From NCBI GenBank assembly GCA_024278275.1, contig JAJRTN010000005.1, positions 1-64,000 of the forward strand: 64,000 nucleotides of DNA. Direction: 5' to 3'. Position 1 is the stretch's first letter. Each line of letters begins with the position of its first letter. The translations under genes and the position numbers were made by a program. The notes beneath the pieces are model-generated. The model was not told the origin of the DNA, ran no database searches, and saw only the letters and a list, made by a program, of their open reading frames with translations. Source of the DNA: Candidatus Hydrogenedentota bacterium. Lineage in GTDB: Bacteria > Hydrogenedentota > Hydrogenedentia > Hydrogenedentales > JAJRTN01. Below, piece by piece: positions 9,283 to 18,896 of the stretch.

Positions 9283-10764
9283 ATGATGGATTGGCTTTCA
9301 TCCCGTTTGCTCTTGGCCTTGCTCTACCTGGGTGTTCTTTTCGCCGGCGGTCTGCTGCTGTTGGGCCAATTGCGTCTTGCCGAGGGGGATCTCTTGGTCG
9401 CCGAGGGCGCCACCGAGAGCGTGCTGGTCCGTGAAAGTACCGGCCGTCGCGGTTTCGGCGCGCTTCATGGTCTGCCCGCCGAGGCCATCCCTTTCGACAA
9501 TCCCCGTGTCGCCCTTCGCCGCCTTGACCGCAATGGGACCTACGACATGGTTCAACTGCCCTTCCATGTCCGTCTCAATGCCGTCGAGGTGCTGAAGACC
9601 CACCCGGCGCGCGATGCGCTCCGCGTCGGAAAGGACATGGAACTCGGCGTGGGGGAGACCGCCAATACGTCCATGGGTGTCCTTCGCTTCGTGTCTTCCC
9701 GGCCCTGGACGGGGCTGTTGCCGGAACCGGGCGGACAACCCGCCGTGCGGGTCTCCATCCGCGAAACAGCGGCCGGCCCGTGGGAAACGGTGGCACTCGC
9801 TGAATCCACCTGGACCCGTTGTGGCGAGGCCATCGTGCAAATGACCTGGTCCGCCGACGAAGCCGCCGCGCGGGCGGCCCTGCCCAGGGCGTATGACCCG
9901 CGCACCCTGGCCGAGTGGCGGGTCCGGGACGGTGACAAGGAGCAGCACTTCACCAGCCTGACCCCCGGAACGGGACTGACCCTTTCCGACGGAAGCGAGG
10001 CGCGGCTCATGCAATTTGACGCGGCGGGCGACCACGATCCCCAGGGGCGGCCCTGCATTCGGTTGCGATTCACCACCGGCGACACCCATGAAGACGTGTG
10101 GATCCCCGCCAACGACGGCACGGATCCGCGTGTCTTCTTCCGTTGTCCCACGGGTTCGGGGCCGGTCGTATTTGTTCGGGCCTTCGGCTACAACGAGGCG
10201 TGGGTGCGCGTGTTTTCCGATGGCGTCGTGTCGGGTACGCGTTTGTTCGCGGCCGGGGAGATCTGGCGTGTGGCCGGTATGGAACTGCGTCTTGACGAGG
10301 CCCTCGCCGGGGCCTTGATCATTCGGGCGGAAGACAAGGCGGTCTATGAAGCCGTGGTCGAGGTGGATGGCGAACGCCGGTTTCTCCGAGAAGGCGCGTC
10401 CATTGCGCTGGACGACGGCACGCCGCTGGTTTACCATCGTACCGACGTACCGCCCGAGGTGCGCCTTGACCTGACCCTTTTGTCGTCCGAGATGAACGAA
10501 CTGGGCACGATTCGCCTCGTTCCCGGCGCACGGCGACGTTTCGGCAACTGGCAATTCATCCAAGCGGAAAACACCCGGAACGTGCTGCACAGCGCCGTTA
10601 TTCACGTGTGCCGCACCCTGAATCGTCCCGCAGCCTGGGTGGGGCTGGCGTGTTTTGTCACCGGTGCCGTGGGTCTCACCATCGCCCGCCTGCGCCGTCC
10701 CCGGCGGAAGCGGCCACGCCGTTTGATGCCGCCCGTCGGCGAAAGCCATAATAAGGGAAGGTAG
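9283..10764 (+). CDS. two-TM periplasmic-facing protein, ResB-like topology
   Basis: 493 residues: one membrane segment at the N-terminus (LLLALLYLGVLFAGGLLLLG), a ~410-residue soluble middle rich in beta strands, then a second membrane segment (AWVGLACFVTGAVGLTIARL) and a very basic tail (RRPRRKRPRR), which suggests the ends are cytoplasmic and the middle periplasmic. The layout, and the phrase NVLHSAVIHVCRTLNRPAAW before the last helix, recall ResB-type cytochrome c biogenesis proteins, but I see no clear sequence signature and no ResC/CcsA partner nearby. Ribosome site weak. Function unknown. Confidence 0.6.
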   Translation: MMDWLSSRLLLALLYLGVLFAGGLLLLGQLRLAEGDLLVAEGATESVLVRESTGRRGFGALHGLPAEAIPFDNPRVALRRLDRNGTYDMVQLPFHVRLNAVEVLKTHPARDALRVGKDMELGVGETANTSMGVLRFVSSRPWTGLLPEPGGQPAVRVSIRETAAGPWETVALAESTWTRCGEAIVQMTWSADEAAARAALPRAYDPRTLAEWRVRDGDKEQHFTSLTPGTGLTLSDGSEARLMQFDAAGDHDPQGRPCIRLRFTTGDTHEDVWIPANDGTDPRVFFRCPTGSGPVVFVRAFGYNEAWVRVFSDGVVSGTRLFAAGEIWRVAGMELRLDEALAGALIIRAEDKAVYEAVVEVDGERRFLREGASIALDDGTPLVYHRTDVPPEVRLDLTLLSSEMNELGTIRLVPGARRRFGNWQFIQAENTRNVLHSAVIHVCRTLNRPAAWVGLACFVTGAVGLTIARLRRPRRKRPRRLMPPVGESHNKGR

Positions 10765-10821
10765 GGTGGGCCCTGGTCCATCCACAACACTTCGTCCGAG
10801 TCACAGGAAGGCCCCAAGCCG

Positions 10822-12975
10822 TTGAGCGACGAAACCTCTCAAACCGTTAAACCGTCGAGTGTTATCCAGGGCGACCAGGGCGCGGAGACCGCGCAGGTCT
10901 GGATCAGCGCCTTCCTTATCGTCATCCTGGGCGCCATTGTCTTCGCCCCGGCCTTCTCCATCCCCTTCCACGGCGAGGAACTGGCCCTCTTCGTCGATTC
11001 CACCGCGCTCCACCGGGTCGTTGCCTTCCCCGAGGCCGCGCCTCTCCTGCCCGGCGCGCCTCTCACGCTCCTGAGTTACGCACTCAACTACAACCTTCCG
11101 CCGTCGCCCGCCATCGCCTTGCATGGCTTCACCGTCCTCCTCCACCTCCTCAACGGCGTTCTTGTTTTTCTCTTCGCCCGCGCTCTCTTGCCCAAGGGCA
11201 CCGCCCCCTTCCTCTCTCTATCGGCGGGGGCGGCCTTCGTGGTTTTCGCGCCCCTGGCCGAGGTGGTCTGTTATCTTCCCGACCGTCCCGCCGTGTTGGC
11301 CGCCACCTTCGGCCTCCTGTCCATGCTGGCGATCCTTCGGGCCTTGCGAAGTGAAACCACCCACTATGGCTGGCTGGCGGTGGCCCTTGTGTTGCTGATC
11401 ATGGCCGCAGGGGCATCCTTCTTTGCCATTTCTCTCGCAGGCTTGTTGATCGTCCTCTGTTTTTTTGTGCGGGGGGGCGGCGTCTTCAAGACCCATGGCG
11501 CCATTCCCATGGCCATCATTGGGGTCGTCGTCCTGTTTTGTGCCGTGGTCATGCCCGGACCAGGCGACTGGTCAATGGGTGAAGGGGACGCGACACCCAT
11601 GGTGCTGGGCGTGGCCCTGCTGCTGCTGCTCATCCCCTTCCTGCTCAACGCGTTGAAGAACCCGTCCCTGCGCACGGGGGGCGGTATCGCGGTTGCCGTG
11701 GCGGTCCTGGTCTCCGCCTACTTTGCCAACAGCACGGCCTCCGCCATGACTGACCCCGTCTCCTGGTGGGCCGGGCGAACGCTTCCCATGGACACGATCC
11801 AGGCGGCCGGCCCCGATGTACGGGAAAATCAGGCGGCTTACCGCACCTACCAGGCGCGGGCCGTCATGGGCGCCGCGAACGCCATTCGTGACGCGAACAC
11901 CCGGTCAGGGTTGCTTGAAGCGGCGCGAGCGCCACTTCAAGAGGCCCTGGAACTGACGCCTGGGGATGCCCGGCGCGCGAAACTTCTCGGGGCCGTATTA
12001 CAGGACACGGGCCAAACCGATGAGGCCATCGCCGTGCTGGAGGAGGCTCTCCGGGCGGACCCCTGGGACCAGGAATCCACGCTGCGGTTGGGCGCCCTCA
12101 TGGATGGGCGTGCAAGGGGCGCCGCCAACGGCGAGGCCCTGCAACGTGCCCTGGACTACTTTGACCGCGCTGAAGCGCTCGGTCCGCTGCCGGGTGATTT
12201 CCCCCTGCGGGCGGCCATGGCGCACGCGTCGCTGGGTGATTTTGAAACCGCGCTGCCCGCGCTTCGGGCGGTCGTGGGGAAGGATGAGAAGCACCCCCTT
12301 GCGCCCGCGTTGAAGCAGTTCGAAGCCATGAACACCGCACTGGCGAATCTGCGCAAGCGCGAACAGGAAGCGCGAAAGAAGGATCCGGGTGGCGTGGAGA
12401 TGATATTGGCCCGGGCGGAAAGCGCGGCCATTCGCGGTCGCGTGATGGAAGCCTTCTACCTGCTTGACCTGGTTCTTCAACGTGCTCCCGGGAACCCCGA
12501 GGCTTGGAGCCGCATGGGGCTTACCTGTGCCCGCATGGATGACACGGCGGGCTTCCTGAAGGAGTGGGGGAGTGGCGCGGAGGTGAGCCTGGACGCATGG
12601 CAGGGGTTGGCCGCGCAGTGCGCCGCGTCGGGGATGTGGCAACCGGCACTGGCCTACCTGCGCCATGGGGCCGGCATGGTCCCCAACGCGCCCCTGCCCC
12701 TGGTCATGCTCGCCGACATCGCCCTGAAGCTCGGCCAGGCCCAACGCGCCCAGGCCATGCTCGAACAGGCCGCAAAGGACCATCCCGGCAGTCCGGAACC
12801 CTGGCTCAAGCTCGCTGACATCGCTATCGCGGCGAAGAACATGGCCCCCGTGGCCGGATGGCTGGCCGAGGCCGAAACCCGTGGAGCCGACCCGGAGGTC
12901 CTGAAGGCCCGCCGCGACCAGGCCGGGGTCACTCCCCAGGACGCGCAACGTCCCCAGCGGACCATCATGCGGTAA
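10822..12975 (+). CDS. multi-pass membrane protein with C-terminal TPR repeats (TMTC-like)
   Basis: 717 residues starting at TTG 10822, with GGAAGG ten bases upstream. Residues ~25-330 contain about eight to nine membrane helices. Residues ~345-700 are TPR-like helical pairs (EAIAVLEEALRADPWD, LDLVLQRAPGNPEAW, AQAMLEQAAKDHPGSPEPW). The phrase LHGFTVLLHLLNGVLVFLFA resembles the NxxxH-LL region of TMTC/GT-C glycosyltransferases, but the acidic first-loop motif expected there is replaced by FHGEELALF, so catalysis is doubtful. It could be an inactive scaffold. It follows the previous gene by 57 bp on the same strand. Confidence 0.7.
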   Translation: MSDETSQTVKPSSVIQGDQGAETAQVWISAFLIVILGAIVFAPAFSIPFHGEELALFVDSTALHRVVAFPEAAPLLPGAPLTLLSYALNYNLPPSPAIALHGFTVLLHLLNGVLVFLFARALLPKGTAPFLSLSAGAAFVVFAPLAEVVCYLPDRPAVLAATFGLLSMLAILRALRSETTHYGWLAVALVLLIMAAGASFFAISLAGLLIVLCFFVRGGGVFKTHGAIPMAIIGVVVLFCAVVMPGPGDWSMGEGDATPMVLGVALLLLLIPFLLNALKNPSLRTGGGIAVAVAVLVSAYFANSTASAMTDPVSWWAGRTLPMDTIQAAGPDVRENQAAYRTYQARAVMGAANAIRDANTRSGLLEAARAPLQEALELTPGDARRAKLLGAVLQDTGQTDEAIAVLEEALRADPWDQESTLRLGALMDGRARGAANGEALQRALDYFDRAEALGPLPGDFPLRAAMAHASLGDFETALPALRAVVGKDEKHPLAPALKQFEAMNTALANLRKREQEARKKDPGGVEMILARAESAAIRGRVMEAFYLLDLVLQRAPGNPEAWSRMGLTCARMDDTAGFLKEWGSGAEVSLDAWQGLAAQCAASGMWQPALAYLRHGAGMVPNAPLPLVMLADIALKLGQAQRAQAMLEQAAKDHPGSPEPWLKLADIAIAAKNMAPVAGWLAEAETRGADPEVLKARRDQAGVTPQDAQRPQRTIMR

Positions 12976-12991
12976 AGATCGGTTGTTGTCG

Positions 12992-13018
12992 CGTTCCCAT
13001 GGTTTTCCATGGGAATGC
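12992..13018. repeat. hairpin repeat R1 (CCATGG version)
   Basis: TTCCCATGG-TTTT-CCATGGGAA is a perfect 9-bp stem with a TTTT loop, followed by TGCACGAAAG. It matches the elements at 15025 and 47614 (TTCCCACGG...CCGTGGGAA) with paired base changes in both arms. It lies between two convergent genes and could help end transcription. Confidence 0.7.
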
Positions 13019-13063
13019 ACGAAAGACCGTGTGGAAGAGGGGAACGGCGCGCTGAAGCGCACT

Positions 13064-14995
13064 CTACTGCGTGAACGGCAGGCTCCATCGGAGCAGGCCC
13101 GTCTCGGTGGGGGTGAAGCGCAACCGGACAACCCGGCCCTCCCGCGTGATGACAGGCTCTCCGCTGGACACCCTGGCGGGACCCGCCGCCTGTGTTTCCG
13201 GCGCGAGGAAGGTGAGGGTGTACGCTGTTTCCGCCACGGCATCAAAGGCCCCCGCCATGCCCTTCGCGGCCGCGTCCCACCGTGCCGCTTCCGCATCCAT
13301 CGCCCCCTGGGCAAAATGGGCGTTGTTGGCCAGGAACATGGGCCGGTTCTCCAGGCGGCGAAGTGACAGCAGCCGCACCCCGCCGGGCGGCACGGAAACG
13401 CGCAGTACCTCCTTCGCCGTGCCCAGGTATTGTTGGCCCCAGCCATCATAGACCGTGTAATACGCCCCCGGCATGAGACCGGCGGCTTCAAGGAATACCG
13501 GTACCACGACGGCTTCATCGCCATCCAGGTTGAAGAGCCCGAAGAGATGGGCCTCCCCCAGCGACAGCGACCAGACGCGGGGGGCGTGGTTCTCGAAGAG
13601 ATCCATGGGCCGCGCGGGCCGCTTCGCCACGGGCAGCATCCGGCGCAACAGGTCGATCTCGTTCCGATCCATGGCCGCCGGGTCACCCGTCACCCGCACC
13701 GGACCGCCAAGCAGGGCTATGGCGGTGAGCCGGGTTTGCAGCCCGGGGCGCCGAAGGGGCGCCGCATTGAATTGCGGCAGCAGCAAATGGGGGATGAGGT
13801 AGAAGTTTCGCGCCCATGCGGTCATCTCGGCGCGCCAGTCCGCCTTATCCGGCAACACCAGCCCCACGCCATCACAGGTCAGCCCCAAAGACGACGGTGT
13901 TCCGTCCGCGGCGAAATAGACCGAGGCGGGCACCGGACGCTGCTTGAGCGCGATGTTCTCCACGTACAGGGCATCGGGCGCCACGCCGCCGTACCCGGCC
14001 TTTTCCATCGTCATCCCCACGCGCAGCCCCATGTGGTGCAGTGCCTTCACCCCGGCTTCATCCACGGCGTCCGGTGTCACCCACAGGGTGTCATAACCGA
14101 AGGGCGCCAGGGTCTTCTTGAGCCACCGGCCGGCTTCCACGGCGTCCTTCCCACTCGCCAGTACCAGCCCGTGGGGCACAAAAGGCCGCGCATCCCGAAC
14201 GCCATTCACCACGGCCAGGGCTTTACCAAAACGATCCAGGCCCAGCAGCATATCGGGTTCCGCCACCGCCAAATAAAGCCGTGGCGTTTCGACGCTTTGC
14301 CCCGGCGCCAGGATCAGGGGCGGGTCGAAGCGGACTGTCGCCGTGAACGTGCCGAAAACGTTCTCCTTACCCTTCAACTCCCGCGTCACTTCGAGGGTGG
14401 TCTCCGCAGCCGCCTCCTCCAGGAAACCCGCGATCAGCCCCCGGCCCGTTGCCGGGTTCACCAGGGCAATATGATGGTCGCTCGCCCATGTTGTCCCCGT
14501 GGCGATGACCGGCACCCCGTTTCGCTGTGCCAGTACGGGCGTTGTGTCGCTGCCCGGCCCAAGATCCAGTTCCCCCGTCCAGGGCTGAAGCAGGTCCAGG
14601 GTGATCGTTTTCCTGCCCCGGTTGGTGTAGATCAGCCGCACGGTAAAGAACGGTTTCGTCGCGTAGGTGTCGAGTTGCCACGTGCCGTTTTTCCCCTGAA
14701 CGACAAAGCCGTGCCCCTGCCCCAGGCGTGTTTTGTATTGCACCCGCGCGGAAGCCGTTCCGGTGAACGGCAAGGGGCGGGCCTTCTTGCCTTCCACGCG
14801 CGCCACGGCCCGGGCATTGTGGAAAGCGAAGCCTCCCGAAGGCAGCACCAGGTCAACCCGTCCGCTTCGCAGCAGCACCACTTCATAGGTGCCCGCATTG
14901 ACCGTGCGGTACTCCTTATCGGCGAAGGCCGGAGACGCGACGGCCAGGAAAAGAAGGCACAGAATCGGCGCCGCGGAAAGGGTCGTTCTTGGCAT
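13064..14995 (-). CDS. secreted alpha-galactosidase-like (GH27/GH36-type fold) protein
   Basis: 643 residues, starting at the ATG that opens a clear signal peptide (PILCLLFLAVASPAFA). The N-terminal ~270 residues look like the beta-sandwich of GH36-type enzymes. Next is a barrel-like part (APFGYDTLWVTPDAV, VKALHHMGLRVGMTM), and the end resembles the C-terminal region of melibiases (RRMLPVAKRPARPMDLFE, HLFGLFNLDGDEAVV). The usual catalytic KxD motif is not seen; the corresponding area reads PDALYVENIALKQ. It may be a divergent or inactive relative. Family placement is by pattern, so moderately sure. In-frame sequence upstream of 14995 has no ribosome site. Confidence 0.65.
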   Translation of the reverse strand: MPRTTLSAAPILCLLFLAVASPAFADKEYRTVNAGTYEVVLLRSGRVDLVLPSGGFAFHNARAVARVEGKKARPLPFTGTASARVQYKTRLGQGHGFVVQGKNGTWQLDTYATKPFFTVRLIYTNRGRKTITLDLLQPWTGELDLGPGSDTTPVLAQRNGVPVIATGTTWASDHHIALVNPATGRGLIAGFLEEAAAETTLEVTRELKGKENVFGTFTATVRFDPPLILAPGQSVETPRLYLAVAEPDMLLGLDRFGKALAVVNGVRDARPFVPHGLVLASGKDAVEAGRWLKKTLAPFGYDTLWVTPDAVDEAGVKALHHMGLRVGMTMEKAGYGGVAPDALYVENIALKQRPVPASVYFAADGTPSSLGLTCDGVGLVLPDKADWRAEMTAWARNFYLIPHLLLPQFNAAPLRRPGLQTRLTAIALLGGPVRVTGDPAAMDRNEIDLLRRMLPVAKRPARPMDLFENHAPRVWSLSLGEAHLFGLFNLDGDEAVVVPVFLEAAGLMPGAYYTVYDGWGQQYLGTAKEVLRVSVPPGGVRLLSLRRLENRPMFLANNAHFAQGAMDAEAARWDAAAKGMAGAFDAVAETAYTLTFLAPETQAAGPARVSSGEPVITREGRVVRLRFTPTETGLLRWSLPFTQ

Positions 14996-15022
14996 GTAAG
15001 AAGTGTTCTTCAACAGGTATCC

Positions 15023-15070
15023 CCTTCCCACGGTTCTCCGGGGGAATGCCAAATCCGGGCGTCCCCGCCG
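15023..15070. repeat. hairpin repeat R1 (third copy, imperfect)
   Basis: TTCCCACGG-TTCT-CCGGGGGAA (one mismatch) at 15025-15046 is followed by TGCC and a GGGCGTCCCCGCC block, as in the R1 copy at 47614. It sits in the 124-bp gap between the dynamin-like and galactosidase-like genes. Confidence 0.6.
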
Positions 15071-15119
15071 CGTCCAATGCGCGCCCCGACATTCATCCCC
15101 CCATGGCCTGAAGGGTTCC

Positions 15120-17426
15120 CTACGCGCTCGCCACGTCCGCATCGTCCTCGTCCAGGACCTGCAACGTGGGCGGCGTGCCGCCCGCAGGCTTGTAGAACCG
15201 GACGATTTCGGCGGATCGTTCGGCCACTTCCTTGAGACGCTCCACCTTCGGTTCCAGCCGGGCGATGGTATCCGCCTGTTTCCGGCGGATTTCCTCGGCC
15301 TCGGCCGCGATTTCCGCCAGCCGCGTGTTGATGTCGTCGATCACTTTTTCACATCCCCCGAGCAGCGCTTCGCCATAGGCCTCCCGCCGTGCCGTGAGTT
15401 GCTCCGTGTATTGCTGGTGAACCGAGGGGATCTCCCGGCCCTTCTCGTCGCGATACCCCCGCAGGAGCATGCGGTCGACTCGTTCGCAAACGCGCCTGGC
15501 CAACTGACGTTTCCGGGCGCCCATGCTGGTCACGGCCCGCGCCAGCCAGCCCAGCACCGCCCCGGCCAAGGCCCCCACGGCGGCCCCCGCCCCCGCCAGC
15601 AGGGGCTGGGAGAAGGGTTGCTGAATATAGGCCACCAGGTTCCCGTCGCCGCCGGTGAGGAGTACCCGCACCGCCTCGTACTGCTCCGGGAAACGCTGGA
15701 GTCCATAGGCCGCGCCCGCGAGGATGCCCGCGCCCGCGACGGCGCCCAACAGGGTAAAGGCCGCGTAGGATCCTTTCAGCCCGAGGGGGATGCCCCCGAA
15801 GGGATAGCGCGTCGCTTCGATCTTGTCCAGCACCAGTGCTTGCAGGGTCTCCCCCACGGGGCCGGCGTGGGCCAGGATGCGTTGCTCCACGAAATCGACC
15901 TGCTTGTTTATCTCGCCGTTCAAGCGCTTCAAATACGCCTCCAGGCGCCGTTCCAGCCCCATGGTCAGGGGCTTCAGATCGTTGCGCACGGCGTTCTTGT
16001 AGTTTTCGCCCTCCTGGATCCACGCGCGCAAGGGGCCCAGGAAAAGCTTCTGCACCGAATCCTTCCCCAGCAAGGTATCGACCACCCGCTCATAGCCGGG
16101 GTAGTGCGCGCCGTCCACGTCGCCGCCGGTGGTCATGGTCGCGTACTGCCCCGTCAGGTGCGCGAGACGCTCCCGTGCCTCTTCCAACTCGGATTCCAGC
16201 CGAACCCGTTCCTCCTCCAGGTCGTCCAGGCGCGGCACGTTCCGGGCCAGGTCGAGCTTCACGTCCAGGGGTCGCGCAAAACGCCAGGCCAGCCGTTCGA
16301 TGAAACTGCATACCGACTCGACGACGGCGCCCTCGCGGTTTTCCGTGTAAAGATAGCTCAGTAGACGATCCCGGAAGATATTGAAGCGGCTTTGTTCCAG
16401 CAGATACGCTGCGGCCGCCGCGTCGGGGTCCTCCGCCTCGCGAAGACGCTGTTGCACCTCGAAGGGAATCTTGACCTTGTTGTCCTTGTCTAAATCATCC
16501 AGTTTCAGCCGCCGTCCCAGTTGCGCCGCGTAAAGCGCGTAGAGGCTCGACATGAAGAACAGCTCGGGATTCGACACGATGCCCTCCAACCCCCGGAAGA
16601 GATCCTTCGCCGGTCCCCGGTGCCCCGTGGGATCGATCTCGTCCTCGTTGAGCTGGTCGGACTTGTTAACCAGGAAAAACATCTGGCGCCGCCGTTGGCC
16701 GACCACGTCCTGGATGAAATCCCGGTTGTGCTCGTTGCCCGCGTTCTGGCTGTCCAGCAGGCACACCACCAGGTGGCTGTGGGGAATGATGTCCTGGGCA
16801 ATGCGCGAATGGGTTTCCGAAATGCTGTGAACCCCCGGCGAATCCACCAGGGCGATGTCCTCCTCCAGCCGGTCACTGGGCACCGAAACCAGGATCTCCT
16901 CGAACTTGTCGCGCAGGGGCCGCATCTGCGGGAAATCCTCGTCCGCGCTCACCGTGCCCAAGGCGGCCAGTGTCTGACGGACCTTCCGCACCGTGAAGTT
17001 TTCGAAGAAGATGGTCAAGTCATTGTCGATTTCCGTGCGTTTCACCGTGGCATCGGTGCCATAGGCCTCCAGCAGGCGGTTCAGCGCATCGATTTCCGAC
17101 ACCGTCGCCGGATTGATCAGGCGCAGCACCACCTTCATCTCGTCGCCCCGCACCACGTGGGTGATCTTGGTCGTGCATTCCTCCAGCACCGTGGGCAGGT
17201 ACTCATCGCCCAGAAAAGCGTTGATCAACGTGGACTTGCCCACGTTGAAGGCGCCCACGAAGACCACGCGGTAGCGGCCATCCTGCAGTTCCTTCCGCTT
17301 CCGTTCGATGAGGAGACGTTCCTCCTCGCGGTCCGCCTCGAAATCGGGGTCATCCACGAAGTCCTTCAGGTGCTGCAGGGCTTCGAAGGCCCAGGTCCGG
17401 TTTTCCAGATGGTTGTTTACACTCAT
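15120..17426 (-). CDS. bacterial dynamin-like large GTPase
   Basis: 768 residues. G1 is GAFNVGKS (residues 58-65), a Thr-rich switch follows (EECTTKIT), G3 is VDSPG and G4 is NKSD. The G domain covers roughly residues 50-290, followed by long helices (EEERVRLESELEEARERLAH). Two glycine-rich membrane-inserting segments lie in the last third (FTLLGAVAGAGILAGAAYGL; LLAGAGAAVGALAGAVLGW). Such proteins remodel or fuse membranes in a GTP-dependent way. Bacterial versions often come as pairs; only one is seen here. The ATG at 17426 has an AAAAAGGA site upstream, whereas the longer in-frame start lacks one. Confidence 0.85.
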   Translation of the reverse strand: MSVNNHLENRTWAFEALQHLKDFVDDPDFEADREEERLLIERKRKELQDGRYRVVFVGAFNVGKSTLINAFLGDEYLPTVLEECTTKITHVVRGDEMKVVLRLINPATVSEIDALNRLLEAYGTDATVKRTEIDNDLTIFFENFTVRKVRQTLAALGTVSADEDFPQMRPLRDKFEEILVSVPSDRLEEDIALVDSPGVHSISETHSRIAQDIIPHSHLVVCLLDSQNAGNEHNRDFIQDVVGQRRRQMFFLVNKSDQLNEDEIDPTGHRGPAKDLFRGLEGIVSNPELFFMSSLYALYAAQLGRRLKLDDLDKDNKVKIPFEVQQRLREAEDPDAAAAAYLLEQSRFNIFRDRLLSYLYTENREGAVVESVCSFIERLAWRFARPLDVKLDLARNVPRLDDLEEERVRLESELEEARERLAHLTGQYATMTTGGDVDGAHYPGYERVVDTLLGKDSVQKLFLGPLRAWIQEGENYKNAVRNDLKPLTMGLERRLEAYLKRLNGEINKQVDFVEQRILAHAGPVGETLQALVLDKIEATRYPFGGIPLGLKGSYAAFTLLGAVAGAGILAGAAYGLQRFPEQYEAVRVLLTGGDGNLVAYIQQPFSQPLLAGAGAAVGALAGAVLGWLARAVTSMGARKRQLARRVCERVDRMLLRGYRDEKGREIPSVHQQYTEQLTARREAYGEALLGGCEKVIDDINTRLAEIAAEAEEIRRKQADTIARLEPKVERLKEVAERSAEIVRFYKPAGGTPPTLQVLDEDDADVASA

Positions 17427-17776
17427 GCCGCTATCCTTTTTCACGGAACGGGACCGCGTGTCGAACAAGGTTATGTATGGACCCGCAGTATACACAATGC
17501 TCCCTGTCCGGGCGAAGCCAATAAGACGGAGCCGGGGGGGCCGGGGTCCGCGGCATGGATCCCGTTTTTTCTGCCACCCGAGAACGTTTTCACGAGGGAC
17601 GTTGGCCTATCGCGAACCCAATACCGGTCGGCACGGACTTGTCGCATGGCTCGTTTGTGGGGGAGCCGGTTCGGAGTATCCTGGTCTTTTACGGGCGGAT
17701 CACGTTTTTTCGCCATGCAAGACGCGGGGAACGCTGTTCTTCGGCACGTTGACGAACACGGGACTTGCGGGTCGGG
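17427..17776. other. gene-free stretch
   Basis: 350 bp between the dynamin-like gene and the end of the PARG-like gene, both on the minus strand. It must hold the promoter of the dynamin-like gene. I see a G-run (17534-17540) and no convincing reading frame, repeat or terminator. Confidence 0.4.
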
Positions 17777-18784
17777 TTAGTTTCCGTCACTGACGCCCCA
17801 CTCGAAACCGATGTGGGCAAGGCGATCAGTCAGCTCCCTGGTTGTTTGGGGCATGTTGCCGGCGATCTCCGTGGCAAGCAGATTCCAGGCTTCGTCCAGG
17901 GCGGCCGTGCCCGCCGCGTCGAAGGTGTGGAAAACAAGGCGGTCGAGACCGGCCCAATGAGCGGCGAGGATTTGCAGCATGGCCATGAGGACACGATGGC
18001 CGCCGAAAGCGCCGCATCCCCAGAATCCCGTATGAACGGCTACCGGGCACGGTTCCCCAGCCATGCGGCGTGATTCCAGCATGGCGGCTCCGAAGCCGGT
18101 GTAGGCGGTCACCAGGATGTTTTCGATGGTTTCACGATCATATTTCCCATAACCACAGGCGGGTGCCGCCATGGCGATGAGGTTGGTGACGGTGGGCGGA
18201 TCAATGCTGCGGATGGCGCGCCGGACCACGTCGGGTGGGGCCTGGGCAAAGCGATTTCCGTACAGTCCGCGGGGCCGGCCCTCGGCGGCATTCGGCCCGG
18301 TTGCCATGGCGCACCTTCGTTCGACCCCTGCCACGAGGACGGGCGTGGGCATCCCCTGCTCGACTGTCAGCGTCACGTGGCCCCCCGCCTGGAGCGCTTC
18401 TTTCAATGCCCCCAGGGCCGGATGTTCACACACCTGCATCTCATCCTGGGCCAGGAGCGGCGAACGGTAGGCCACGAAGAGATGGGGGTCGGCGAAGTTG
18501 ACGTGCCATTCAACGCCCTTGGCATTCGTCAGGACCGGAGCGTAATCGTAAACATCCTCGCGGGCCTCCACCCGCCCGCCCGTATTTCGCGAGTCGATCT
18601 CCTTTGGCAGCGCCATGGCCTTCCACCGGCTGTAAACCAACCGCCCCTTATGAGAACACCCCGCCGGACAGCTCACGTCAAACACCACCTTCTTGTTGGG
18701 ATGTCCCCAAAGCGGCGGATGGTCGGTCATCAACCGTTGTGTGTCGAAGGTCAAACGTTGAAGAGGCTCGGAATTACTGATCAT
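17777..18784 (-). CDS. PARG / macrodomain-like protein with altered catalytic loop
   Basis: 335 residues. The clearest family sign is VHTGFWGCGAFGGHRVLMAM (residues 250-269), followed by LQILAAHWAGLDRLVFHTF. It matches the conserved block of poly(ADP-ribose) glycohydrolases (G.WGCGAFGGD..LK...Q..AA..AGR...FTF). Upstream, VNFADPHLF (95-103) and AQDEMQVCEHPAL (112-124) sit where PARG has its NFA...GGG...QEE catalytic loop; here the GGG is absent and the QEE reads QDE. So it may bind ADP-ribose and hydrolyse weakly or not at all. An AGGAG site precedes the ATG. It is the last gene of a three-gene operon, 112 bp after the HIRAN-ARPP-1 gene. The macrodomain call is pattern recognition, not a search result. 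Confidence 0.65.
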   Translation of the reverse strand: MISNSEPLQRLTFDTQRLMTDHPPLWGHPNKKVVFDVSCPAGCSHKGRLVYSRWKAMALPKEIDSRNTGGRVEAREDVYDYAPVLTNAKGVEWHVNFADPHLFVAYRSPLLAQDEMQVCEHPALGALKEALQAGGHVTLTVEQGMPTPVLVAGVERRCAMATGPNAAEGRPRGLYGNRFAQAPPDVVRRAIRSIDPPTVTNLIAMAAPACGYGKYDRETIENILVTAYTGFGAAMLESRRMAGEPCPVAVHTGFWGCGAFGGHRVLMAMLQILAAHWAGLDRLVFHTFDAAGTAALDEAWNLLATEIAGNMPQTTRELTDRLAHIGFEWGVSDGN

Positions 18785-18896
18785 GGTATTCTCCTGTTCC
18801 GGCCCCGCCGTGAACCCCGTCCCGTACCGCCATGGAAGCGTGGCACGGCCGTGGGCTCAAGTCAATTCCGCCGCCTCGTGGCCTGGTGACGCCGCA

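Noticed and set aside
7848-9284. 478-codon minus-strand open frame
   Set aside because: It lies antisense to the Gfo/Idh/MocA gene. Its N-terminus is just the translated GGGAC palindrome.
13430-15235. 601-codon plus-strand open frame
   Set aside because: Antisense to the galactosidase-like gene, which has a signal peptide and consistent domain patterns on the minus strand.
18837-18853. second sigma-54 promoter (TGGCACGGCCGTGGGCT)
   Set aside because: It lacks the GC at -12 and points rightward, away from the PARG-like gene.
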